NCBI GenBank assembly: GCA_019914945.1 | Contig: CM034112.1 | Location: 1,573,001 to 1,637,000 of the forward strand | Length of the DNA stretch: 64,000 nucleotides | DNA from: Typha latifolia | Lineage: Eukaryota; Streptophyta; Magnoliopsida; Poales; Typhaceae | Direction: 5' to 3' | Part shown: piece by piece, positions 1 to 15,766 of the stretch | Layout of the letters: each line of letters opens with the position of its first letter | How positions within the stretch are numbered: the stretch's first letter is position 1 | The notes under the pieces: model-generated | What the model was told of the DNA's origin: nothing | The model's input: the letters and a program-made list of their open reading frames with translations, nothing else | The model's database searches: none | Translations under genes and position numbers: made by a program

Positions 1-3000
1 AAGTGTCATCAGTGGAAGCTGTAGTGATGATACTGAGACACAGTTACTTGTCAGGAGTGATTCTGGAGATAATCCTTTAGAATGTGGGATGGTCACAGAC
101 TCGAAGAATTATCATACTCCAACCGTTAATATACATGATAGTCACACTGATGAGTCAAGTGACTGCTTTGTGGGCAGTACTCATTTGTCAAAGGATGTGT
201 CCAACACCTATGATGGTCCTGAAAGAGCACAATGCAGCAATGAGGCTTGTAGCAGCAATGACTTCCATCCTGTTATTTCTGGAAAGAGAGGTAGACGAAA
301 TAGAAGAACATCAGGTAGTGGGAGTTCAAATGGATCAAATAGATTTAGTAGTGGAAGTATACATGGTCATACTGAAAAAGATAATGGCCATTCGTATTGG
401 CAAAAGGTTCAAAAGGATGACGTTGAGGAGTGCATTCATAAGTCAAGGAATGTCAATGTTACATCTCCTCAGGATGATAATGCACTAAAAGAATCCAAAG
501 CAAGAGTGAGATCCAATCCATCAGTAAGGTTGAAACAAAGTCAGAGTGGAAAAACATGCAAAATTTCCTCTTCAGATGAAGTGGTTAATTCAAGGAATGC
601 AGCAAATAGTAAATTTGATTCATATGAAATTCCACCCAAATCCATTACTAGATGCCAAATAAATGATGTCAAAACGAAATCAAGTTCAGCTTCTAAGCAG
701 GCTGCTCATCAGTCCAGAAAGGGATCTTATACTGCTAAAAACAACACAGCAAGAGCTTCCAAGAATCATGTTCTGCAAAAAGAAGCTTTGCAAATTTTGC
801 CACCTGTGAGTCATACTAGATACCCCAGCAATGAATTGTTGTCACCTAGTTCTCAAAATTTTTTGTTCAAACCAACTAACAATGCTGACAATAATCAATC
901 AGAGGTAAAGCACAAAGCACAAAATGACAGTCAGAAGACAGCAGATGATTTTTATGGTGTGGGATATGATTTAAGTACACATTCAGCATGCTATGAGCCA
1001 GGCAGATTGACAGCTGAACAGGATTCTTATGGTCATACAGATGTCAGAACAAAGTCTGCTTGCAGTAATTCTGAGGATGCAAATTATGGGCAGGGAGATA
1101 TTTTCCTTACAGAAATTGAAGATAACCAATGCATGAAGTTGGAAACGAAAGCTCTTACAGAATGTAGTAGATTGGACTCTAGTGCTGGACCTAAAATGAA
1201 GAGATGGATCCCTGTAGGAAAGAAAGATTCATTAGTTTCTGATATGGGTCATTTTGATAGCTTGCAGTCTTCGATAGATCATTCTTTTCATGATAACCTT
1301 ATTCCAAATAATGAGGAGTTGGAAGGTTTGGGATCGAACACTCCATATGTTTTTCCTTCTACTGGTAGTGGGTTGCTAATCTCAGGCCTTAGTTCTGAAT
1401 TTGTACATATGTCACTTCCTGCAGATGCGGAATCAGACATTAATGTGAAAACACAAACTTTTCCAGCTAAACTGTTTGGTAGTGTGCCTGCTGTGTCCGA
1501 GAGCAGGACTGCTACTGTGAAAGATTATGACTCTATTGGATCTGAGACTGATTTAAATAAGATAACAGAAGCTGTTAATGATGCTTACAAAGTGCAAATC
1601 GAAGTAGAATGTATTAAGCTAGTCACTGGCTGTTGGATTGCTGACTTTGAGAGATTTCTTTATTCTGCATCTCCAGTTATTGGTCATTCTCTTTGCACTA
1701 AAAGTTGCAACATCTGCTTACCAGATGAACTAATTGGCGACTCACTATGTTCGCATCAGATTCCTAATATCTCCCTTAAGAGCATCTGGCAGTGGTATGA
1801 AGAACCTGGTTGCTACGGTTTGGAAGTAAAGGCACAGGATTACAGTAATCAGAAAAGGATGCAGAATAGGCGTTCTGAGTTCACTTCATATTTTGTACCT
1901 TATCTATCGGCAGTCCAATTATTTGGGCAATCCAAAAGTACAAGCTGTAACATCATCAATGGAGAGGTGGGGGTGGACAAGGCATCAAATTCTTCTCCTT
2001 TGCCTTCTCTTCCTATCTTGTCAATCCTACTGCCCAAGCCTTTCAAACAGAAAGATGCAAACTTGTTAGAACTCTCTTCCTCTGTAAGGGATGATAAATT
2101 GGTCAGAAGAGGTGATGGCGAACTCATTTTTGAGTATTTTGAAACTGAGCAACCTCCTTGGCGACGTCCACTATATGAAAAGTTAGTCCTTCTATTTATT
2201 TGTTGTTTTGGTTTCTTTGTTTTCTTTTGTTTTCTTGATATTTGTGAGCCTCTTTGGAGAACTTTGTTTTATGGTATTCTCTCCCAAGGATAATTTTTCT
2301 TTGCTTCTGGTTACCCTTCAGGAGACAGAATAGATACTCGACTACTTTTCTTTATGTGAGTTGCCCAGTATAATCTTTTCAAGTTATTAAGGTTGACAAC
2401 ATTCACCTAGCATACATGTTTAGCTAAAGTGGTCTGAAGGTGAACAAATAGTATTCGAAGTACATTTCACTTGGCATTTTTTAAGTGTGAACCGCTAGTG
2501 GTTCCTGGATGAGAGGTCTCCAGTTTATGTGTGCATCCAGTAAGTACAATATTATGTTCAAACCATTTTAGTGGTAAATAGAACAACTAGGAAGGAAAAG
2601 CTCAGCGTGAAAAGAATATACGGGATTCATTTCTGTACTATTTTCTTGCATTGTGCTCTTAAAACATGCTTAATGTTTTATAATTCCATTACATTTAGCC
2701 AAATGATTCTTAGATAACATTATTAGTTTCTACACCCTTTGAAAACCTTCTGTTAGCTATCTTACTGTCTGGTATGTTACAAGAATGCTGTAAAAACCTG
2801 TAAGGGATAACCAGTTAATTGATAATTTAATGGTTTATGAAAAGCGTCTTGCTTGACAAAGATAAGTAGGGGCCCTGTATGCTTTTCATTTGTTGCTTAA
2901 ACATCTTTTTGTTCTGGTTGCCTGGCAGTTTTCTAGTAACGGATAATGCATGGAGTTCTCTTTTACTTAAACTTCTATCTGGGGACTAGTAGCACAATTT

Positions 3001-4171
3001 TCTTGATAAGATTACTTCTGATAACTTTTGCCTTATCATAATGTTTCTGTTATCTATCATAGGATAAAACAGCTGGTTAGCTGTGTGAAATCGTCTAACA
3101 GCCAAATATTTGGAGACCCGAACAACTTGGAAGCCAAGAACTTGCATGATCTTCATCCTGCTTCCTGGTTTGTTTGTATTCTATGAGTATTTGCTTTATT
3201 ATCACCCCACACCTTTACACTTTTTATCTCCAAATTTTTGCTAGATGATTTTAGTTTGGTCATATGTAATGTATCATTTCTGCTTAATTCCAGGTTTTCT
3301 GTTGCATGGTATCCTATTTGTCGTATACCTGATGGCAATTTTCGTGCTGCATTTTTGACCTATCATTCTCTTGGCAATTTGGTTCATCGAGGTGGCTCGT
3401 CGGATATGGCTGGTGGGCTGGCTCCTATAGTTTCACCAGTTATAGGTCTACAGAGTTACAATGACAAGGTACTAGGATTTGCAGTTTTGTCAGAATGAAT
3501 TCAACATAGCTTATTTTTTTGGACCATATAGTCATCACCTTTGTGCTTATATGAACAAACACAAGAATAATATGTCGCAACTGGTTAGTTCGGTCACTTT
3601 CTGCACTGGAGTTATGACTATATGTTGTAACCAGCTGCCAGCAGCATTCACATAGGTAGGTGTGTCTTTCTGTCTTCCAGTGTCAATCATCATGGACTTC
3701 ATGCTTTGCTAAATTTACGGCAAAGAAAATTATTGCTAGATTGGAAACCAGCAAGGTGCAGTTAAGATTCCCATCTTTTCTCTTCCCAATTTTCTTGCAT
3801 TGGTACATAATTTTTCTCACATAGAATAGACTATATTTTGTCTTCCAAGCTTTTTATTTCGAGTGAGGTTTCTTGGTAAAGTAATCTATATTTTGTCGTA
3901 ATATCTTCTTGACAAATTGTTTTCTAGTACTAATTCCCAGATATGATCCTTTTTACAGGGAGAGTGGTGGTTTCACTTGAAGGACTCGTATTTTAAGTCA
4001 GTTCCATCAGAAGACACCCCATATTGCAATCCCTCTAAAATTCTTAAAGAGAGGTTGAGGACACTTCAGCGAACTGCATCGGTGATGTCTAGGGCTGTAA
4101 TCTCCAAAGGCAATCAGAGGTCTGTGAACCAGCATGGAGATTATGAGTTCTTCCTTTCTCGAAGTCGCTAG
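1..4171 (+). CDS. DUF789-domain protein, 3' part (5' end outside window)
   Basis: The reading frame is already open at base 2, so the start lies upstream of the window. Five exons join in phase: 2-2181, 3063-3167, 3294-3468, 3681-3755 and 3959-4171, giving 915 visible residues. The first roughly 480 residues are Ser/Asn/Lys-rich and look disordered. The C-terminal third carries the DUF789 signature: FERFLYSASPV, IWQWYEEPGCYGLEVKA, FTSYFVPYLSAVQLFG, FEYFETEQPPWRRPLYEKI, then SVAWYPICRIPDG and FLTYHSLG in exon 3. The family is widespread in land plants and has no established biochemical role that I know of. The final exon (GEWWFHLKDSYFKSVPSED) is short and basic. An AATAAA at 4801-4806 could serve polyadenylation. 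Family assignment is firm, function unknown. The weakest exon is the 75-nt fourth one. Confidence 0.88.
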
Positions 4172-5823
4172 AGGGTCTATTTCTGCACTTCAAATTTCCA
4201 GCAGGTGTTAGTTTTGGTAGCAACTCTAGAGTGAGAATAGACTAACCCAAGTTCCTAAGTTTTACCCTATTGAGAAAAAGAATTTAACCTGCATCAGGAA
4301 GTTTAAGTTCTTGACTTGCTTTCTTTGTTTGTATATTATCTGTACATGGATTATCTTCGTACATATCCGTCTTAATCTCTAATAACTGATGTGCAGGCTA
4401 TTTGCATAGTTTATTGAGTAATTGTAAACCTCTACTTCTTGTTTTTGCTCCGCGTTCACTGACACAGGATAAGGATGATCACCCTCTTGGTATAAGCATT
4501 GCATTCATATATATTCTTAGTTGCAAAATAGTATTGAAGTTTCTCTTAGCCGTTCAAGTTCTAGGTGTCACCATGATCTCTGCGGTGAAGAAATAGGAAC
4601 CAGGAGAGGAAGTTAGAGTAGAACTTAACTCATCATTCGATTTTTGATTGTAATACCTTGACCTAGTCGACGATCCCAGCTGAATAGACCTTTTCACCTT
4701 GTTTGAACCCCAAATCTGTGGAATTCGTTTCGTTTGGAATCATTTGGTTTGCGGGATTTTAATTAATTTGGGGTGAATTTGGATGGATTTCAATGAATGT
4801 AATAAAACTTTGAGGTCAGATTTGAGCTATTTGTACTAAATTTTTTTTAAAATTTTTGGTAATAATAAAATTAGGCTCTTAAAAGTTGAGGGGTTATTGG
4901 AGTTAATCTTACGACCCTTATCATAAAACACTAACTTTATAAGATTTACTTAACTTGAAATGAACAGCTGAACAGTTCAGCATTTATTTATTCAAACTTA
5001 TGGCAGTAGCAACTTAGCAATCGAGCTTGCCAAAACAGGCTCTCCTACAGTAATAATTCCAATGGATACAACATAATGACAAATAATTTTTTAATGAGAC
5101 TCATTTTGGTCAAAGACTCAATCAATAGCAGCTGAATGCTTAGATGTTACGCTTGGGCAATAATAACAATTACTTAAATTTGTTTTAAAGTAAAAAATCG
5201 TGTTAATTTTAAAGGAAATAAAGGTAAATTTATGGATTAATCACTACAGTTACTAAAAGCTCAGAGAATGAAAACCTGCACAACTCCCCTCTCTATGAGA
5301 TAATCCTTATACACCTGAGAATCCTTTGCCTACCCGCATTAGTCAGCAATTTATAGTATAATTAGTTTCTCCATAAGCATGTGAGATTTTATATATTTTT
5401 GATTTTTATTAATGATTTTACTGATACATGGTACATTTGTTAGAGTACTATTTTTATAAATAATTTCTACGCTCAAAAGTTATACGGCAAATTACAATTG
5501 ATTCCCTTGCTCGATTTTAAGTCTACCTCTTTGTATTTTAAATTTAAGTATTTAATCTTTAATATAGTCTAAATGTAACGGTTAGAAAATTACTACTAAA
5601 ATAAAGCAAATTAAAGCCCCAGGTCGGTCGTTGACATATGTGATGCCCACCAACCATTAAAATTCGTGCATTCCTGATACTATATAAACATTCTATTAGA
5701 TCATCCTACATATTCTTCTTATCCCCTTCTTTAATCCTCTCGACGTGCATGGCTCTAAATTTAACGACTACGAACGTGCCCGCCATCTTCCTCGTCTCTC
5801 TACACCTCATCGATCCCAGCTCT
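4172..5823. other. Intergenic, AT-rich; 3' UTR then GH9 promoter region
   Basis: This stretch holds the 3' UTR of the DUF789 gene, probably to about 4.8 kb, and then AT-rich sequence with no coding signal. The last few hundred bases are the promoter side of the endoglucanase gene. I see no transposon ends or RNA gene here. Confidence 0.6.
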
Positions 5824-8701
<2,878 letters not shown>

Positions 8702-9403
8702 GTCAGTGAGCAACGGTGGAGATTGGATGTTTAAATATTGGAGATTTATTTCCTTCTCTTTTTTGATTTGTTATGAGAGCTTCCATATCAAGAGAGATTC
8801 TGTTTCACTTGGTATATTGGAACATATTTCCCTTGTATTCTGTAAGAAATATGATTTGGTTAAGTATCATCTTTTGAGTCTTTTTGAGTTTTGAGTTCTT
8901 GTGTGTTTGACTGTAATTTTATGAGTTAAATTTCTTCTTAAAGAAGAACTCATGGGTTAAAAGAGACTTTCTGTATATTATACAGACATTTTAAATTTGC
9001 ACTCTATTTTATGTATTTATTTCAGTTTACATTATATTTTTTTTTTCTTTCTTTTTAGTTAAACCGTAAAATCACCTTGGTTGGGAATTAGGATGGCTTT
9101 TAAAAATCCAGTGATGACAATGGTACAGAGTATATCTCTCGGTGTTTATAGAAAATATAAGGGTTAAATTAAAAATAGTTAATTAATAATTGAGTATGTA
9201 GCCATGTAGTAGAATTATAAAGAGCAAATTATTATTTACTCTTTGAACATTTAAGAGAAAATTGTAACCGTATAAATTCGCAAAAAATAATTAAGTTTTT
9301 TTTTACAGTTCAATTAATAATTGATTAACAGTTACAATTTGGTAAGTGACAAAATATTTACATTATGATTTCTTTCCTTCAAAAACAAATCATCAAATCA
9401 ATT

Positions 9404-9434
<31 letters not shown>

Positions 9435-9487
9435 CTCCCATTGCAGCCACCCAGGTACTCCAGCAAAACCTAAACAGCCACGCTACT
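8702..9487. other. Convergent intergenic region with TA repeat
   Basis: AT-rich sequence between the stop codons of the endoglucanase (+) and YSL A (-). It contains 3' UTRs and a TA run at about 9408-9434. No ORF or RNA gene is recognisable. Confidence 0.7.
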
Positions 9488-12400
9488 TCAGCCCCTCGAG
9501 TACGTGTCCAAATTAGCATCGTTAAGCCGGGGCAAGAACTTCATACAAATGGGCGGTTGCACCTTCCCCAACGCCAGCAGCGACGACGGTAGCGACCAGA
9601 TGCCGTCCCCGCATATCATCCCCGACGCCACCGCCGGCGCGTAAAGGTCGGCTTGCCGCTTGTTCACCTTCTCCCACGCAAACAACACCAAGCTCCCCAC
9701 GCACATATCGATGGCGAAGTAGGAGCCCGAGTAGAAGGGCACCGCCAAGCCCATTGCGCTCGGCACGTAGTTCTGAATCTGCCAGTCCTTGTACTTCGCT
9801 ACCTCTCTCAGCGCACAGATGCTGAAGGCGGAGAGGAAGAAGACGAGGCAGAAGCTGAGGCAGTGCTTCGGGAGAGATGCGAAGCCTTCGACTCCTAGTA
9901 GCGCAATCCCTCGGTAGACCTGAAATATGGTATGCATTGTTAGTTAAATTATTTCAACTGTTAGTTAACGTTAAATATTTATAACGGGTGGATTTAACCT
10001 TGGCGTAGGGAGCGGGATACTCGGAATCGGCATCTCCGACGGGATACGCCTTGTAGAAGATCCAGAACACGACGGGGCTGATCACGCAACCCATGGCGGT
10101 GCCGATGATCTGGCTGACGAACATGGACCTCGGGGAGGCTAGGGTGAGGTACCCCGTCTTGAAGTCCTGCATAAGGTCCGACGCCGTCGACACGATGCCC
10201 ATGGTGACCCCGCACGCGGCGAGTCCGGCGACGACGCCGCCACTGCCGATGCCGGCCCATGCGCCGAAGATGAAGATGGCGAGCTTGGCGTAGCTGCTGG
10301 CCAGGGACCAGTCGGTGAGGCCGCAGCCGTAGGAGTTGCAGAAGGCGAGGATAGGGGCGATGAGGTAGGCCACGACGATGTGGTAGAACCTGAGCTGGGG
10401 GAAGAAGAAGGGGACGACGATGATGGAGATGACGGCGAGAAGGATGTAACCGATGAAGGCTATCGAGTTCGGGATCTGATCCTTGAGGAAGACATTGGTG
10501 CGGCGGCGGTCGTCGAAGCTGATGGCGGGGTGGTCGGGAAAGCATTGTTCGGAGGAGAACGGCACGACAGTTTCACGCTGGCGACGCTTGTTGTACATGT
10601 CATAGGTGCTTCGGAAGAGGACTTCCAGGAAGTGGAAGAGGCCGTCGCCGAGGATCATCGATATGGATATGAACACCTGTTTCACATAAAAAATTATTAT
10701 TAACAGATACATCTATTAGGACACAAACCGATGATCTCTTACTCTTATCTCACTAACTACCATCAAAACTTAATGGTAGCCTTATTTTTAGTGTTTTATT
10801 CTGAAAACAGTGAAGAATTAATGGGCAGGTTACCTTGTATCCTGTGAGGCCATGCAAGCTGCTGTCAGAGAGAGCAGCATCATACCAAACTCCTTTCTTG
10901 CTATTGATGTAAGGCCAGAGGATCCCCCAAGAGATGAGAGAACCAAGTAGCAGAGAAATGTTTATCATGTAAGGGCAGATCATTCCCATACCCACATATG
11001 TTGCTGAGAAATCGAAATAAAATCTGCAGGATATATTTTGGGTGGAAATCAATCAAAGATAATTTAGCAGAATGGATCTTTATTATTATATAAATTTCAA
11101 AAGTTACTTATATGGTGATGCATTGGTGCTCAAGCCCTTACTTGTTCTCATATGCATTGAGGCCAAAAGTGGGGAAGGCAGTGAACCCACAGTCCTTTCC
11201 TGCAGTGTAGAACCATTGGAAGAAAGACCATAGAAAGCTAGCAGTAAAGGATTTGAAAAGAAGAGAGACCTGTTGTCTAGAATTAACCACAGATAAAGAA
11301 AAGAAAAAAGGAAATTGTAGTTAAAAATCACAACTCTAAAATACTATTCAAAATTAACTACAAGAACAAAGTAAAAAGTCTTCTTGCTTTGCAAGGATGG
11401 CTCCCTGAGGAGTATGGAAGCTGTTGATCAGGTGAGCTGTAGCCGTCCCACTTGGATACGTTAACTTGTACCCAATGATCATGATCTAAGAAACAAAATA
11501 ATCAGAATTGTTTCAGAATTCAGCAATCTAGCAGCCGGCAGGCTAAAATATAACAAAATGCACACAGATTTCACACGGTTCGACAAATTGGCTGTGTCCA
11601 GAAGAACCACGATACAATGTGCAAAATTGTGTTTCTACTTCTAAAACCCTACTCAGATGCATTGCAAAACTCTTGCAGAAAAATAGGCTCTTGGGTTCCC
11701 TAAACAGAATATTACTCATGATATTAAAACATATATAACCAAAAAGATACGGCGAAGACTAGGCCCATAGGAATTGGTATTTTGTAATTCTGGAACAGAG
11801 CAATGATACATAAAGTGAATTGATGATGTAAGTTTACCTTCCTCAAAGGCACAACAGAGCACAAGCCAAGAAAGCTGACTAGGAAAAGGAAAGCAATCAT
11901 CCAACCTAGAGATGGCTCTTTGACATTAACTACATCATTGGCTTGGTCAAAATCAATGGCTACTTTCTTGCTCATCCCAAGTAGATAACTCCCAAAGCCA
12001 CCTGATCATATAAGAATTCTGAGAAAAATTGAACTAAATATTTTCTTTTACAAGAAAAAGGTAAACTTAAATTTTGTTTACATGATATTATTAACTCCCT
12101 GACAACTATAAAAGTTTAAGTTTTAGAGCAATTGATGATTTGCCATGGTATCAGAATAGATATCCTCACTTCAAATTTTGCCAGAACCTATTTGCCGTTT
12201 AAAAGTACTATATTTTAACCTATCTAAGTCAAGTTCATATCAAAATATCTCTAAGCCCAAAAATGAGTGTTAGATATAAAACATAAAACTAAAATTCTCT
12301 AACAACTTAAGTTAAGCTTTAAAAACACATAAGTCGGTGAGTTATCAGATACCTCAATTCTCAATCAATGATATGGAATAAAAAAAATTCAATTTAACAT

Positions 12401-12873
12401 GCAAATTTGAGCAAATTAGGCAACGTATATAAAAATTTAAAATTACCCGTTTGCTATTTAGTTCCGATTCATTAAACCCTACTTTAAATCTATAGCCAAC
12501 CAAAAAGTATCAAAATTTTACCACTGAAAGCGATGCCGGAGCAGGCGACGACGCAGGTCTGGATGACGGTATTCTCCTGGCGTGTGAAGGGTTGCTTAAG
12601 CATCCCGGTCTTCTCCAGAACCTTCGTGTAGGTCTTGACCAAGAAGAAGCCGAGGAGGCCCGCGGAGACGTTGAGGGAGGGGATGATACCGGTGGTGAGA
12701 TTAAGCTTCATGGCGATGAAGGTCAAGAAGAACCCGAGCGCGAGGCTGACGACGAATGACCGGACGGTGAGCTGCTCTCTCCATTTGGGCACCTCCTTGC
12801 TCTCGAAAAGCTGCTCCAAGGATGGCTCGTCGAGGCCCCGCTTCCTCCCCTCTCGTTCACCGGTGCTGTCCAT
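9488..12873 (-). CDS. Yellow Stripe-Like metal-nicotianamine transporter (copy A)
   Basis: An OPT-superfamily membrane protein expected to move metal-nicotianamine complexes. Seven exons on the minus strand: 12522-12873, 11838-12001, 11388-11485, 11142-11276, 10834-11023, 9999-10676, 9488-9919; product 682 residues. Landmarks are [92 protein letters not shown] and the end [24 protein letters not shown]. Hydrophobic segments run throughout. The ATG at 12873 is the only methionine start in a sensible position; the codon at 12930 in the same frame is TTG. The third intron starts with GC instead of GT (see findings). Exon phases match YSL B base for base up to the last intron, which B lacks. It resembles the AtYSL5/7/8 and OsYSL9-14 group more than the Strategy II uptake transporter YS1. 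Substrate not determinable. Confidence 0.92.
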
Positions 12874-13451
12874 ACCCACCACCTCTCCCAACGGAGGCCA
12901 AGGAGGCAATGAGGCGATTCCTTTATTCAAATGGAGAGGGATAGAGAGAAAGAGACAGATGGGTCGGTTTACTTCGTTACAAGAGGAGGTTTTATTTAGT
13001 AGAGCTATGTTTTTGACGTGGGAGATTCATGTGATAGACGGTGATCCGTGATGCAGGGGTTGACTTGGTCTTCGGTCTTTGTTTTGTTTAATATTAGGGA
13101 TTATATTTGTTGTTTATTTATTTATTTATGGAGGGTTTATCTCTGAATTTACTGTTGAAATGGGGGAAATTCTATAAAAGGTTCGTTTTGTAACTAATAA
13201 TTAGTTAACGGAGAAGATGGTCGCCAGTGCCAGCCGAGATGCTATTTTCTCCAGACTCGTATAGAGATTGCCAAATGATGGTATTTCTTTCAAGTAGTAA
13301 AAAGAAAAAAAGAAACTAATATTACACCAGTTAAAACAAAGTTACCTCAGACGACAACTTTATTGAATATTAAAATCAACAAACGATGATGTGGCACTCC
13401 AACTCAAAAGAGGCACTTATGAACACATACATGCGCACGTGTTGCAATCCT
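12874..13451. other. YSL A promoter/leader and AAE 3' flank
   Basis: Upstream leader and promoter side of YSL A on the minus strand, then the 3' flank of the acyl-activating enzyme gene. No clear TATA box for YSL A was found. Nothing else recognisable. Confidence 0.5.
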
Positions 13452-15652
13452 TCACATCCGGCTCTTCATGGCCGGACCCATGTTCTTGGCCAAGTTCCGG
13501 AGCACGTACTTTTGTATCTTCCCCGTCGACGTCTTCGGCAATTCCGGCTTGAACACCACCGTCTTCGGCACCATGTAGTGCGGCATCCGCTCGCGGCACC
13601 ACCCGATCACCTCCGCCTCCGTCGGCGCCTCCGCCACCCCTTCCTTTAAGCTCGCGAACGCGCACGGCGTCTCGCCCCAGTACTCGTCCGGCCGCGCCAC
13701 CACCGCAGCCTCGTTCACCAACGGGTGCCCGTAGAGCACCGCCTCGACTTCCACGCTGCTGATGTTCTCGCCGCCGCTTATGATCACGTCCTTCGACCGG
13801 TCTCTGATCTCCAGGTACCCGTCAGGGTGCATCACTCCCACATCGCCTGTAAATGATTTACACCATATTCTCTATCAGTTTAAGAATTTTATCTAGATAT
13901 GATACCACAGCGAGCTAAAAAATAGTCTTTTAATTTATTATTATTACCTGTGTAGAACCAGCCGTCGTCCCTGATCGCCGCCTTCGTCCCCTTCTCGTCA
14001 TTAAGATAACCTAACATGATCGGCGCCCCACGGAGAACGATCTCCCCCATGGTGACACCATCCCTCTTAACTCCCTTCCCCGTTTCGCCGTCGACCACAT
14101 CGATCTCCGTCATCAGCGGCGTCCGCACCCCCTGCCTCGCCTTAAGCCGGGCGCGCTCCGTCGCCGGCAACCGGTCCCACTCTCCCTTCCACGCGCAAGA
14201 CGTCGATATTCCGCCGGTCTCCGTCAGCCCATACCCATGACTGACATCAAACCCGATCGCCTCGGTGCGGAAGAGCACCGCCGCAGGCGGCGGGGCGCCG
14301 GCGGTGAGAATACTCACCCGTCCCGGGAGAGGCTTCCTCACCGACTCCGGCGCGTTGGCGAGCATGTTGAGCACCACCGGCGCGCCGCACATGTGCGTGA
14401 CCTTGTGTTGACTGATCGCCTCGAAAACGATGCCGGCGTCGATGCGGCGGAGGCAAACGTTGGTGCCGCCTACGGCGGCGACGCCCCAAGGGAAGCTCCA
14501 GCCGTTGGTATGGAACATGGGGAGCGTCCATAGATACACTGGCTTCTTCGGCATTGGCCAGTCGATGAGGGAGTCGACGGTGACGACGAATATGCCACGG
14601 TGGCAATGAACGACACCCTTGGGGGCTGACGTGGTGCCCGAGGTGTAGTTTAACACGATGGGGTCCCACTCGCTGATGGGTCGGATCCAGGTGAACGCCG
14701 GGTCGCCCGTTTGGAGGAGGTTCTCGTAAGTGAGGGAGGAGGAGGGGAGGGAGAGGTTGGGATTATCTAAAGAGGGGTCTTCGATGGGGATGACTCGGGG
14801 ATGGGGGTGGGAGGCGGGGAGGAGGCGGAGGGCTTCTCGGAAGAGGGGGAGGAGTTGGACATCGACGAAGACGAGCTTGGAGCCGCCGTGGCGGAGGATG
14901 ACGGAGACGGTGCGGGCGTCGAGGCGGGTGTTGATGGTGTTGAGGACGGCGCCGCTCATCGGCACGCCGAAGTGCATCTCGTACAGGGCCGGGACGTTCG
15001 GGGCCATCACTGACACCTGTATATTTTAACGTATTAGACCGTGGTTTGTTTTGCAAAATAATCACCCCCAAATCTTGATCTGCATATTTACAAATTAGCT
15101 CCTCCTCTTTCAGGTGTATTTATTTACATGTCACTATCTCTCATCAGCACTAGGCTACTAGCGTATAATCATTCTTTCAAACATATTCTATTATTCTCTA
15201 TTATGTTTACTGTTAAAATTTTAAAAATTTTAGTTTTAATAGTAAACTATTTCCGTACTCAAATTCTTTTTATATATTTTAGTTAAAAAGGTCGGAGCGT
15301 GTTTAGAAAAAGCGAGAAGTAGAGTTCGAACTGTAAAAACCCCATAATATAGGGGTAGTTTTGCAAAAACAAATAATATCTAAAGTAGCTTTGTGCAATA
15401 TGTCTAAAATGCAGATGGTCATCGACAAAATTGCGTTATGCATATATTAATTACCACATCGCGGCGGGAAATGCCGAGGGAGACAAGGGCCGATGCGAGG
15501 CGAAGGCAACGGCGGTAGGTTTCCGACCAGGTGAAGACGGTGCGGTTGTAGACTACCGAGGGACAGTCACCGTAGACGGCGGCGGTGCGCTCGAGGAAGG
15601 CGAGAGGAGTAAGAGGGCTGCTGTTGGCCGGGTTAGCTCCTAGCATATCCAT
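13452..15652 (-). CDS. Peroxisomal acyl-activating enzyme (AMP-binding acyl-CoA ligase)
   Basis: Activates a carboxylic acid with ATP and transfers it to CoA. Three exons, 15455-15652, 13948-15016 and 13452-13846, give 553 residues. Seen: the P-loop [11 protein letters not shown] at about residue 190, [25 protein letters not shown] at the second splice junction, [15 protein letters not shown], and the catalytic Lys532 in [10 protein letters not shown]. The protein ends in SRM, a recognised plant PTS1 tripeptide, so peroxisomal import is inferred. Closest family memory is plant AAE1/AAE5/AAE7-type short- or medium-chain acyl-CoA synthetases rather than true 4-coumarate-CoA ligases. The start at 15652 ([17 protein letters not shown]) is preferred over an in-frame ATG at 15754, because the TATA box at 15759-15766 places transcription initiation downstream of that ATG and the family begins just before [10 protein letters not shown]. 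Substrate unknown. Confidence 0.92.
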
Positions 15653-15660
15653 AGTTTTCT

Positions 15661-15690
15661 CTTCTTCTTCTTCTTCTTCTTCTTCTTCTT
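15661..15690. repeat. (CTT)n trinucleotide repeat in AAE 5' UTR
   Basis: CTT repeat on the plus strand, GAA-rich in the transcript, lying just upstream of the AAE start codon. Translated in frame it would encode a run of glutamates, but it is probably leader sequence. Confidence 0.85.
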
Positions 15691-15758
15691 CCCCCTCCCC
15701 TTTAATTCTCTTTGTTATTTGTGTACTCCTGGAGAAGAAAGAGGAGGATTGCATGGGC

Positions 15759-15766
15759 TTTATATA
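15759..15766 (-). promoter_or_regulatory. TATA box of the acyl-activating enzyme gene
   Basis: TATATAAA on the minus strand, 107 nt upstream of the chosen ATG (15652) and 5 nt upstream of an alternative in-frame ATG (15754). Normal TATA-to-start spacing puts transcription initiation near 15730. Confidence 0.75.

Noticed and set aside
12874..12930. 19-residue N-terminal extension of YSL A
   Set aside because: The first codon of that extension is TTG, not ATG; the ATG at 12873 has a good context.
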